Below, one piece after another: positions 1 through 12,000 of a stretch of 64,000 bases of DNA. Within the stretch, counting starts at the first letter, position 1. The number at the start of each line of letters is the position of its first letter. The notes under the pieces were generated by a model. That model saw only the letters and a program-made list of their open reading frames with translations, had not been told where the DNA came from and ran no database searches. Both the position numbers and the translations under genes were made by a program. The DNA is from JBMYTN01 sp049604415 (GTDB taxonomy: Bacteria; Pseudomonadota; Alphaproteobacteria; Rhodospirillales; Rhodospirillaceae): positions 23,196 through 87,195 of the forward strand of contig JBMYTN010000016.1 of assembly GCA_049604415.1 (NCBI GenBank), given 5' to 3'.

Positions 1-3000
1 TTGACCGTGATCGATGCGGGCAGCGAGGCCGCCCTGCAGGGTGGCGCGTCTGCGGGCAAAATCGACATTGGCGATCTGAAGCTGCTGTTGGAGGGCGACT
101 ACCAGAAGGAGGGGGCAGACCTTCTGGTGACCGGTGCCGATGGTTCCGGCGTGTTGGTCACAGACTATTTTGCTTCTGCGGATCTCCCGGCTCTTGGGGC
201 CGGTCCGCAGGCCCAATTGAGCGGATCGGTGATTGAGCGTCTGGCTGGGCCGGATGCGCCGGGCCAATATGCCCAGGCTGGGGGCAACAGCGCCTTGGGT
301 GAGGCCATCGGCACGGTGACCAAGGTCTCTGGCGTGGTGCAAGTCACCCGGGTGGACGGCTCCGAGGTCCAAATCGGCCAGGGCGACCCGGTGTTCCAAG
401 GCGATGTGGTTGCGACCCAAGATGGCTCGGCCATCGGGATTTCCTTTGTCGATGACTCCGCGTTCTCGCTGGGTGCCAATGGCCGCATGGTGCTGGACGA
501 ATTTGTCTATGACCCGGGCACCTCCGAAGGCAATGCCGGTGTCAGTCTGGTCAATGGCGTGTTTTCCTTCGTCTCCGGGCAGATCGCCAAGGCTGGTCCC
601 GATGCCATGACCGTGACCACCCCGGTCGCCACCATCGGTATTCGCGGCACAGCGGGTGTGGTGAAGGTCATTCTGCCCGAAGGGGTCAATCCGGGCAGCA
701 TTGAAGAGGCCCGCGCCGCCCTGGCGGAATTTGATCTGGAGCTGGAGGTGGTTCTGCTGCCCAGTTCCGATGGCACCGTCGGGGAAATCGTTTTCACCTC
801 CTTCGACAACCAAACCACCACAGTGGTCAATGTGGCCTTTGACGGGGTCCGGGCGACCTTGTCGCGCGGGGACACCGGCGGCGTTGACAGCGCGGTGGAA
901 AGCATCTCCGTAAGCGAAGACTTTGTCGAAGATGTCGGCGTTGGCGAAAGTATTGATCACTTGCCCACGGGACCTGCCGAAGAGCCTGCTCCTGAGGGCA
1001 ATGGCGACGTTCTGGATGAGACCATCGAGGGCGAAGGCGAAGTCCCGGTCGATGGGGAAGTTCCCGTCGATGGCGAAGCCGAATTGCCTGCGGAAGAGGT
1101 CCCCGTCGAAGGGGAAGAGATCATCGGCGAGGAAACCATCGAGGTTCCCGACACCACAGAAAATGTCTTTAGCAATCTGCTGACCGCTGAGGATCTGGAG
1201 ATCTCAGGCGATCTCGGTGACGATGATCTCGATGGTGCCGAAGAGGTTGAGGGCGTTTTCGGCTTGGTGCAGGCCGCTGCATCGGTGCTGTTTGATGACA
1301 TTTCCCGCACGGTGACTTTGACCGGCCGCGCGGAAGAAGAGGTCATCAACACACTTACCGAAGACGAAGTGGATGACGGGCCGGTGGTTGATGTCACCCT
1401 CCCCACGGTTGGGGCGGGCGTTCGGGTCACCAGAAATGCAGCGGGTCAGATCGAAATCAGTATGGATGTTGGGTCCTCAATCGATCTTGCGGACCGGACC
1501 GACGACGTTGTCGTGACCGCCAGCAGCGGCGCCGAAAACATCACCACAGGCAGCGGGTCAGATGTGATCGATGCGGGCGGCGGCGATGACGAAATCCAAA
1601 CCAATGATGGGGATGACGTTGTCAATGCGGGTGCTGGCAATGACACCGTTATTGGCGGGTCCGGTCGCGGCAATGACACCTATAATGGCGGCGATGATAC
1701 GGACACCCTGGACTATCGCAGTGCCGTCGATGGGGTGATTGTTGATATGGCGGCGGGGACCGCAACGGACGCGCCCGGTGTTACCTATATCGACAGCGAC
1801 ACCATCAGTGGCTTCGAAATCGTTCGGACCAGCTCCGGCAGTGACATCATTCGCGGTGATGGTCTAGACAACACCCTGGATGGGCGTGGCGGCGACGACA
1901 TCATCGAAGGCCGTGGCGGTGACGACATCCTGATTGGTGGCGATGGCACCGATACCCTGGCCCATGATTCCGATACCCAAGGGGTGACCGTCAATCTGGC
2001 GGCGGGGACCGCGTCGGGGGCCGGGATCGGTACAGATACCCTCAGCGGCTTTGAAAATGTTTCCGGTGGGTCGGGCAATGACGACATCACCGGTGATGGC
2101 AATGCCAATACGTTGTCTGGCGGGGCAGGCAATGACAGCCTGAATGGCGCTGGCGGCAATGACACCCTGAATGGTGATGCCGGGAATGATGCTTTAGATG
2201 GCGGTGCCGGGGATGACAGCCTGAATGGCGGCGATGGCGACGACAGCCTGGAAGGCGGCAGCGGCAATGACAGTTTGATCGGTGGTGCCGGAACGGACAC
2301 CGCCGATTACTCTGCAGACACCTCTGGAGTGAATGCCAATCTGTCCACCGGCTCGGCCAGCGGGACCAGCACCGGCTCCGACAGCTTAAGCGGCATTGAA
2401 AACATCACCGGTGGTTCGGGCAATGACATCCTGACCGGGGATGCCAACGCCAATGTTCTGACCGGCAATGCGGGCAATGATTCCCTAAGCGGCGGAGCGG
2501 GCAACGACACCCTGGATGGCGGGTCCGGCGATGACACTCTGTTTGGCGATTCCGGCAATGACGTTATGTCCGGCGGTGACGGCACCGATTTGGCCGACTA
2601 CACCAGCGATGCCTCTGGGGTCAGCGTTGACCTGGGCACCGGGTCTGCCTCTGGGGCGGCCACGGGCAGTGACACCCTGTCGGGCATCGAAAACGTTTCC
2701 ACCGGTTCGGGCAATGACAGCATCACCGGGAATGGCAGCAACAACATTCTGTCGGGCAATGCGGGCAATGACAGCCTGAATGGTGGGGCTGGTAATGACA
2801 CGCTGAATGGCGGGACCGGGAATGACTCGCTCAATGGCGGGACCGGAACTGATGCTCTGAATGGCGGTGATGGCACGGACACGGCGGATTATTCCAACCA
2901 GACCAGTGATGTCACGGTCATCCTGTCCGCCACGGGCAGTGGCTCGGCGACGGGCGCCGGGATTGGCACCGATACCCTCAACAGCATTGAAAATGCGACT

Positions 3001-6000
3001 GGCGGGTCGGGCAATGACAGCTTCACCGGCGACAGCAATGCCAATACCCTGACCGGCAATGCTGGCAATGATAGTTTTATCGGCAGTGCTGGAAATGACA
3101 CCATCAGCGGTGGCACCGGGACGGATACGCTGAGCTATGCGACCCAAACCAGCGGTGTCACAGTCGCATTGTCCGCCTCTGGAACTGGCACTGCCACCGG
3201 TGCAGGCATTGGTACAGACACCCTTTCGGGTATCGAAAATGTGATCGGCGGGTCTGCTGATGATAGCCTGACTGGGGATACCAACACCAATGTGCTCACG
3301 GCGGGCGCTGGCAATGACATCCTCGGCTATTCCGCTGGCGCTGATACCTACACGGGCGGAGAGGGCACTGACACCCTGTCTATCTCCGGGGCTCAGTTTG
3401 TTGAGCTTACCGGGTCTTGGCAATCCGGGACGTCGTCCGGTCTGGAAGTGATCACCCTAGGCGGCGATGGCAATACCTTAAGTGTGGGCAGCGGCTCCTC
3501 CAGTTGGTCTTCGGCCTTCACCACCTCAACAATCTATGTCAATGGCGGCAGCAGCGATACGGTCACTGCAGGGGACAACTGGTCCTATGTCAGCCAAGTC
3601 ACGGTGTCCGGAACCACTTACGAGACCTTCACCGATGGTTCCGTGACCATTGCGATCCAGGACGGCGTTCAACTGTCTGGCCTGACCACGTCGATTGAAG
3701 GTGGGTCGACCACAGATAACCTGAGTGGCACGTCCAGCAGCGACATCATCAACGCCAATGCTGGCGATGACGTGGTGGAAGGCTCCGCCGGGAACGACAC
3801 CATTGATGGCGGTGATGGCACCGACACCATCTCCTATGCCAGCCAAACCAACGGTGTTACGGCCAGCCTTCTGACCGGCTCGGCCACCGGCACTGGGATT
3901 GGTACCGATACCCTAACCAATTTTGAAAACCTCACCGGTGGGTCTGGCAATGACACGCTGACCGGGGATGACAACAACAACACCATCTCTGCCGGGGCGG
4001 GCGATGACCTTGTTGTTGGCGGCACCGGCGGCGGCGATGACACCTATTTCGGCGGCAGCGGCACGGATACCCTGTCCTTTGCCAGCACCACCACCGGCAT
4101 CACCATCAATCTGAATGCGGCTGATCCGAATGTCGTCATTGATGGTGGAAACGCTGAAACCGGTCAAAGTGGGGAAGGGGGAGAAAGAGTTCCGTTGCTG
4201 TTGGATGGGTCCGTAGTCATCGCTGGCTTTACGGGCACCACTGCGACCTCCAGCGGTAACGAGATCGGTGAGGATTACTTTTATGAATTCGAACATGTCA
4301 TTGGCGGCTCCGGCAATGACGTCTTTTTTGGCAATGACACTGCCCAGCACACCGTAGAGGGCGGATCCGGTAACGACCTGTTCCACTATTCCGGGGGGCA
4401 GGATACCTATATCGGCGGGTCTGGCACGGACACCCTGTCCATTGCCACCGAAGGGACCGTCTCCCTGGAGGGCAGTTGGCACTCCGGCAATTCCAGTGGT
4501 CTGGAAGTCATCAACCTTGGTGATTCGGGAACTACGCTTGGCGTCGGCACCGGGTCTGGCTGGACCAGCGCGTTTTCCGTCTCGACCATCTATATCAATG
4601 GCGGCAGCCTGGATACCGTCGAAGCCGGTTCCGGCTGGACCTTTGATGCCAGCACCACCGTCTCTGGAGACTCTTACAACACCTTCTCCAATGGGTCGGT
4701 GACCATCGCGATTGACGCCGATATTCAGACCTCCGGCCTGACTGTTCCGATTAACGGAACGGAAGCGGGCGAGACCCTCAGCGGGACTTCTGAAGCCGAT
4801 GTCATCAATGCCAATGGCGGCAGCGATAAGGTGTTGGGCTCTACGGGCAACGACACCATTGATGGCGGGACCGGTACCAACACCATTTCCTATGAGAATG
4901 AGAGCAGTTCCGTCACCGTCGATTTGTCCAATGGCACGGCGACGGGGTCGAGCATTGGCAACGACAGTCTTTCCAACTTCCGCGACATCACCGGTGGCTC
5001 CGGCGATGACACCTTGACCGGCGACAGCCAAAGTAACGTCATCACCCCTGGGGATGGGGAAGACACTGTTTATGGCGGCAGCGGCAATGATGCGGTCTAT
5101 GCCAGCAATGATAGTGACTATGATGTCTATTATGGCCAAGGCGGCACGAACACTGTGGTGTTTAGTAACGCCACCCAAGCCATCACCTTCAATCTGGATG
5201 ACAGTGGCGATGGCGGATCCATGGCCACCGCCAGCAGCAGTGAAATTGGCACCGACGAATTTTATGATTTCACGGTGATCCTTTCCGGATCGGGCAATGA
5301 TACCTTCTTGGGCAAGGATGGTGTCCAGCACATCATGTATGGCCAGAATGGCAATGATACCTTCTATTACTCCACCGGGCCTGACCGATATGTCGGCGGT
5401 GACGGCACCGATGTTTTGGCGTTCAATGCGGGCTCCGTCGATCTGACGTCGTCTTCATGGCACGATAACAGCACTGGTCTGGAGCAGATTTCCCTGACGC
5501 CCAATGCGACGATCAGTGTTGGCGATGGGACCGAATTGGCTCCGGCTTTTTACAATTCCGGCACCGGTGTGACGATCCAGATCGACAGCACCGGTGGGAA
5601 TGGCGATGGCCAGTTGAATGGCAATAGTGGCTGGTCCCAGGACAGCACCATCACCATCGGGTCCGATGATTATGTGGTGCTGACCCAAGGCAGCGTGACC
5701 TTGCATGTGGAAACGGACGTCACCCTGTCCAACGTGGTCAGCAATAACCCGGCCCCAGTGATCAATGATCCAACCGGATCCTTCTTCAGTTTGTCCGATG
5801 TTGGGAATTTCATTGAGGGTGGCTCCGGCAGCCAAGTAATTGCCGGGACCGGAGACTTTACCGTCGAGGGGTGGTTCCGGCTCGATGCGCTTAATTCCTC
5901 AAACGATTACGGCCTGTTCCAAGTCGGGTCCAATACCGATGAGGGCGGACTGTCGGTTTGGGTGGATGGCGCCACTGGACAACTGACCGGGCGACTGTAT

Positions 6001-9000
6001 TCCGGCGCAGATGAAGAAATCCTCTTCACCAATCAGAACCTCTTGAGCGGCACCACTCTGACCGCCGGGTCCTGGTACCATGTTGCGGTCAGCGTGGATC
6101 GCGATGATAACGTGGTCACCTATCTGTCGGACAGTTCACAAACCCTTGGTACCGGAACGGTGAGTATCTCGGGGGGATATTTTTACGATCTGTTCAGTGG
6201 TGATTTCCGGACCCATATCGGGACCGCCGATGTCGCCGACACCAGTATTGTCGGGGATGTTGATGAGTTCCGGATTTGGAGCGATGTCCGGACCTCGCAA
6301 GAGATCAGCGACAACAAAGACAATGCGGTCAACCCGACGGATTCCTTCCTGGCGCAATATTTGCCGCTGGACAATTTGGACAATTCCGGTGAAGTGCCGT
6401 CGGTGGGTGAGCTGGTCAATTCCGGCACTTATGGCCTGAATGGCAATACCGGCTCGATCAGTGTTGATGGTGGCGCGGATACGGTTCCAGCCACCGCGAC
6501 CGAAAATGGCACCCTGACCCTATCCGGCCTGTCGATCAGCGACAGCAATGATGGCGGTGGGGCCTTCACCGTTGTCCTGTCGGTCAGCAATGGCGTTTTG
6601 GATTTTGCTTCGACGACCGGGGTGACGGTCACCAATGACAATACTGCGTCGGTGACGGTTACCGGCACGCGCGCCAACATCAACACGGCGCTCGATAACA
6701 ATCTCGATTACATCCCGTCCAGCAACTATAACGGCCTTGAAACCCTGACCATTAGCGCGACCGATGATGGCAATGGCGGGGCTGCGCTGACAACGCAAAG
6801 CAACAGTATCTTCCTGGTCGAGCGGGTCGATGATCAGCCAGATATCACTCTGTCCTCTGGCATCACCGTGTTTGATATGAATGCGGCCGGAACGGCGAGC
6901 CAAATCGACGCCAGCGTGACCTTTGTTGATGATGAGCTAAGTTATGACGGCTTTGGCGGCACCGTCATGGTTTATGAGGGCGGTGAAGAAGAGGACCGCC
7001 TGGAGATTATTGAAACCGGCGGCATCACGGTTTCTGGGACCACGGTAAGCTATAACAGCCAAGCCTTTGCCACCCTGGACAATGCCGGTGGCTCCGGATC
7101 GAATGCGGAACTTTCCTTTACGTTCAACTCTTTTGCCACCCAGACCAGCATTCAAGCCTTGTTCCAGGCGGTTGGCTTTGATCAGTCCAGCAGCAATGGC
7201 AGCAGCGGCGAGCGCACGGTCGATTTCATCTTCGGTGAAGGCTATAGCAGTTTTGCCGGGGCCAGCCGCCTGGTGGTGGTTGCCCCGACGTCGACGTCGC
7301 CATCGGTCTCCGCAGGTGAGTATTTTGTTCACACAACTGCTAACCTGGGCTTCTCGACTGCAACCAATCACTCCTTCGACTATGGTGGTGTGTTTATTGA
7401 CAATACATTCGCCCAGCTTGATGGGACCCACAGCTTTGATTACGCCTCCTTCATTACTTCCGATGGGACCTTGAGGTCTTCAGCGGAAACCAATCTTTGG
7501 TCCTTTGGCAATTCCTCGACGGCCAGTGTGAGCTTGGAAGTCGACGGAATGCTCGACTTTGATGGGGGAACCATTCAACAAGGGACCGTCCAGGTGGATG
7601 GTTCTTTCACCAGTGATGGGTCGCTTGATCGGGAAATTGGCAGCGGGACCTATTTCGATCTCAATGGCAGTGGGACCATCACCGGCGGCACCACGACCAT
7701 TGATGGGTTTTTCGAGAACGACGGTCATTTGCGGCTTTATGGGAATTTTGCCACCCCGCCCATCACCTTGGATGGCACGGGTCTGTTGCGCAATGACGGG
7801 ACCTTGGAAGTCTCCGAAACCACCGAGACTGTGACGATCTCCACCGAGCTGCGCAACAACGGCACTCTGGAGGTCGACAGCGGCACCTTGACCTTAGCCG
7901 GTGGCGGCCAAAGCGTTGGTGATATCGAACTGGGTTACGGAGCGAACCTTCGGTTTGCGAGCAGCTTTAACCTGGCGGGCGGCACCATTGATCAGCCCGG
8001 GATCGACAGCACCGATGCGACCCTGGACATCGACAGCACGGTGTTTGTGAACGGGTCTGTGGGGGTTGATTCTGGTGTTGCCATCGATATCCAGCAAGTG
8101 AGCGATGGCAGTTTTGCTCTGTTTGGCACGGGCACGCTGGAAAGTGATGGGGACATCACTTGGCATAATGGTGAGATTGATGGCGTCGAGGTCATTTCCC
8201 GTGGTTTGACCACCCTGACATCCAATTTTGAACGGGATTTGGAAACAGGTTGGACCAACCATGGCACCATGGTCTTGGACCGTGGGACACTAGAGATTGA
8301 CAGTGGCGGGACGCTGACAAACCATGGGACCTTGGAACTTGATCGGGGCCTACTGGATGTCAATTCCAGCACGGGAACCATTTCAAACGAATCCAGTGGT
8401 CTTATTGAGATTGCAGGGTCGGAAACTCTCCAGCTGGAAATCGATGGTGGCCTGGGCAACCTTGGCCGGATTGAATACAGCCGGGCAGATAGAACGTCCC
8501 TCAACGGAACCCTGACCAGCTCCGGGACCTTGGATATCCAATCCGGAACCTTGTCGCTCGAGCATGGCACCCTGTCCAACGACATTTATTTGGACGATGG
8601 CACAGCTCTGCGCACGACTGGGACCGTTTTGCTGAGCGATGCCACTATCAGCAACAATTACACCTATAGCGGCAATGATGGCACCTTGGAGGTTTTCTCC
8701 GGGCAGCTGTCGCTGGCTGGAAGCTCCGCGATTGATGTGACCAGCGATCTGGAACTGAATTCCGGCAAGATTGGTAACAGCGATGCCACGGCGGGCACGT
8801 TGAGTGTCGCCAGTGACTTCTACTGGACCTCCGGCAGCTTGATTGGTGACAATGTTAAAATCTTTGTCGACCAGGAATTGGACCTGCTTGGGGCGACCAC
8901 CTTTAAGTCCCTGAAAAGTGCTACTCTCTATAACCGGGGGTCCATGGATATGGACTATGGGACCCTGGATATTGACGGCACCCTGGTCAATGACGGGACG

Positions 9001-12000
9001 TTCCTGACCGATGTAGACAACAATGTTGCTATCTTTGGCGATGGTCTGTTGGACACCAACCATCTGTTCAGCTTCCAGATCACCGGCTCCCATAGCATCA
9101 ATGTCACCACCGATAACAGCGGCACCATTCAGTTTAATGATGGGGATACGCTCACCGCGTCGACATTGAGCTTTGACGATGGGGGTGTGTCGAGCGGTGA
9201 AATGGTCATCAGCGAAGGCGATGTGCTGCAGTTCTCCAATAATTTCACCTTGGATGGCGGCAGCATCACCTCTGATGTGAACAGTGGTTTCTCGACCTTG
9301 GCTTTGGCCAGCGATGGAACCTTTACGCTGGCCGATCGGACAACAATCGATAGCGACAACTATTTTGACATGAGCGGTCAGCTGGCGGGCAGTGGCACGC
9401 TCAGCACCGATGGCATCGTGAAGCTGGATGGCGGCATCGTTGCCAGCACGGCCCATTTGGATGTTGACGGCACCGCGACCTTTGCCAATGCCAGCACCGT
9501 TGCGGGCCATTTGAACAATGATGGCACGGTCGATCTCACCAGCGGGACCTTGGTCCTTTCCGGCGAGTTGACCAACAATGGCAAGCTGAACGCCTCTGGC
9601 GGAACTCTCCTGGACATCAATGGCGGGACCTTAAGCGGTACCCACTTGTTCAGTTCCGATGGCGAAGTAGATTTTGGTGGCGGCGTCCTGTCCAGCGAGG
9701 CGACGCTGGATGCGAATGGAACGGCCACGTTCGGCAATACCTCCACCATTGCCGGTGATCTGATCAATGATGGAAAATTTGATCTCAACACGGGAACCAT
9801 GATCATTACTGGTCAGTTCACCAACAATGCCACCTTTAGCGACGGCACCGGGTCGATTTCGCTCAATGGCGGGACGATCATCAACAATCATGATCTGACG
9901 ATGGACTCTGGAAACATTTCCATGACCAACGGTCAGATCTTCAACAATGGCACCTATTCTATCGATGACAGCAGTCGGGAAAGTGTGTCGGGCACCATCA
10001 CCAATGCCTCCGGGGCGCAGTTTGACTTTGCGACCACAGGGACGGTCTCAACGACAGGTCTCACAATCGACAATGCGGGGACCGTTGGGTTCTCCGGCGG
10101 TGGATTGGTCAATATCCAGGGCAATGTGATGTCATCGGGGAACTGGGATCTCTATGACGGCAGCCAAGCGGCGTTCAATGCCACGTCGACCTTGACCGGA
10201 GGGAATATCTTCAATTCCGGAGAAGGCCCGGACGGTACCTTGAGCGTTGTGGATCACCTGTTGATCCAGGGCGGGTCGGTTAATGTGGCCAATGATGTCG
10301 ACTTTGTTTTGGAAAATGGCGGCACCTTGGGCAGCAGTACCACGAACGGCACCCTGGGGATTGAAGGCGATTTCCACTTCGCCGGGGGCCAAATCCAAAG
10401 CAACCTGACCGTCTATTCCAATGGGGCGGGGGTGATCAATCCGGCCTCCACGGTGAAAACCGTCTACGGCACCTTGGTCAATGACGGCACCATGAACTTC
10501 AATGACGGCACCCTGTCCGTCAACAATGGCCAAGTGAACAACAACGCGGTCTTTAACGCCTCGACCGGCGTGGTGATTGCCGTCTCCGGCAGCGGTGTCT
10601 TTAACAACAACGCCGCCATGGCCTTTGGCTCCAACAGCGATGGCACGGTCACCTTAAACGGTGGTGGGTTTAACAATGACACCGGCGGCACCGTGACCAT
10701 CGGATCCTCGGCCAACAATATCTGGCTGGTGGACAATGATAGCGGCAACTTCACCAACAAAGGCCAGTTCATCCTGGACGGCTTTAATTCGGAAGCCAAT
10801 GACAGCTCAGATGTGTTCTTCATCAAATCCGCCGGCACCCTGATCAACACCGGCACCATCCAAGCTCTGGATTCCTTGGGCGGAGCCACCGGCGCGCGGG
10901 AAATCAATGCGCTGATCGACAATGACGGGGTGGTTAAGGTTGCCCAAGGGGTCACGGTGGGCTCCGAAGTCACCTTCAGCAGTGATGTGACCCATACCAA
11001 TGATGGCACCGTCCTCTTGGAGGGCACTGGGGCAAATCTCAATATCTTCAACAATGGGTCTGGGGATGTCCTTTTCGTCAACACCGGCATCATCGAAGGC
11101 ACCGGGACTCTAGTTGTCGGCAACAGCACCACCGGCGCGGATAATTTCGACAATTCCGCCGGTGTCCTGCGTCCGGGGGGCGATGGGACCTATGGTATTC
11201 TGAAAATCGATGCGGGCAACCAAGTGATTGGCGGCGGCACCATCCAAATTGATATTGGAGGCACCCAAGCGGGCACCAGCTATGACCAAGTCATTCTGGA
11301 AGGCAACACCATCACCGAAAACAGCCGTTACGTCATCAATACGGGCGTTTCGAATTTCTCGGATGGGGCCACCTATCAAATTGCCTCCTTCAGTGCGAAC
11401 ACCACAGATATTGGCGATGTCGATTTTGACGCGGCTGGCCTTTATACCGGAACCCTAGGCACGACCGATGCCGAGGTGGTGTCCATCGCGATCACCTCCA
11501 ACTCCATTGTGCTGACCGGTCAAGCCGTCGACCATGCGACAGGAACCACCCAGGGCGGTTTAGGAACCAGACATTATCTTGGCAGCAATGTCGGGGAAAC
11601 CTATGGGCCGGATCTAAGCTTTGGTGTCGGCACGTTTAATACGGTGTTCTTGGGCTTTGGCGGGGATGATACCCTGTCCATCTCTTCTGCTTCGTCTACC
11701 CCAGGGCTGAACTATGCTGATGGTGGCAGTGGCGTCGATACGCTGGGCGTCTATAACGGCGATGGCGGTGGGCTCAGTCAGGATTTCACCCAAGATATCT
11801 GGCGGGTGAACAGCTTTGAAATTCTCCAGATCGGGGAGATTGGGGATGGCACCAGCCAAACCGTCTCTTTGTCTATCGATGCCATTCAAGCGTTCGATAA
11901 CAACACCGCTGATTTGTTGAGCTTGAACGGGACCCTGGATGTCGCGGGTGTTGACTCCTTTATCATCGTCACCGGCACCAACAATGACACGGTGGATGTT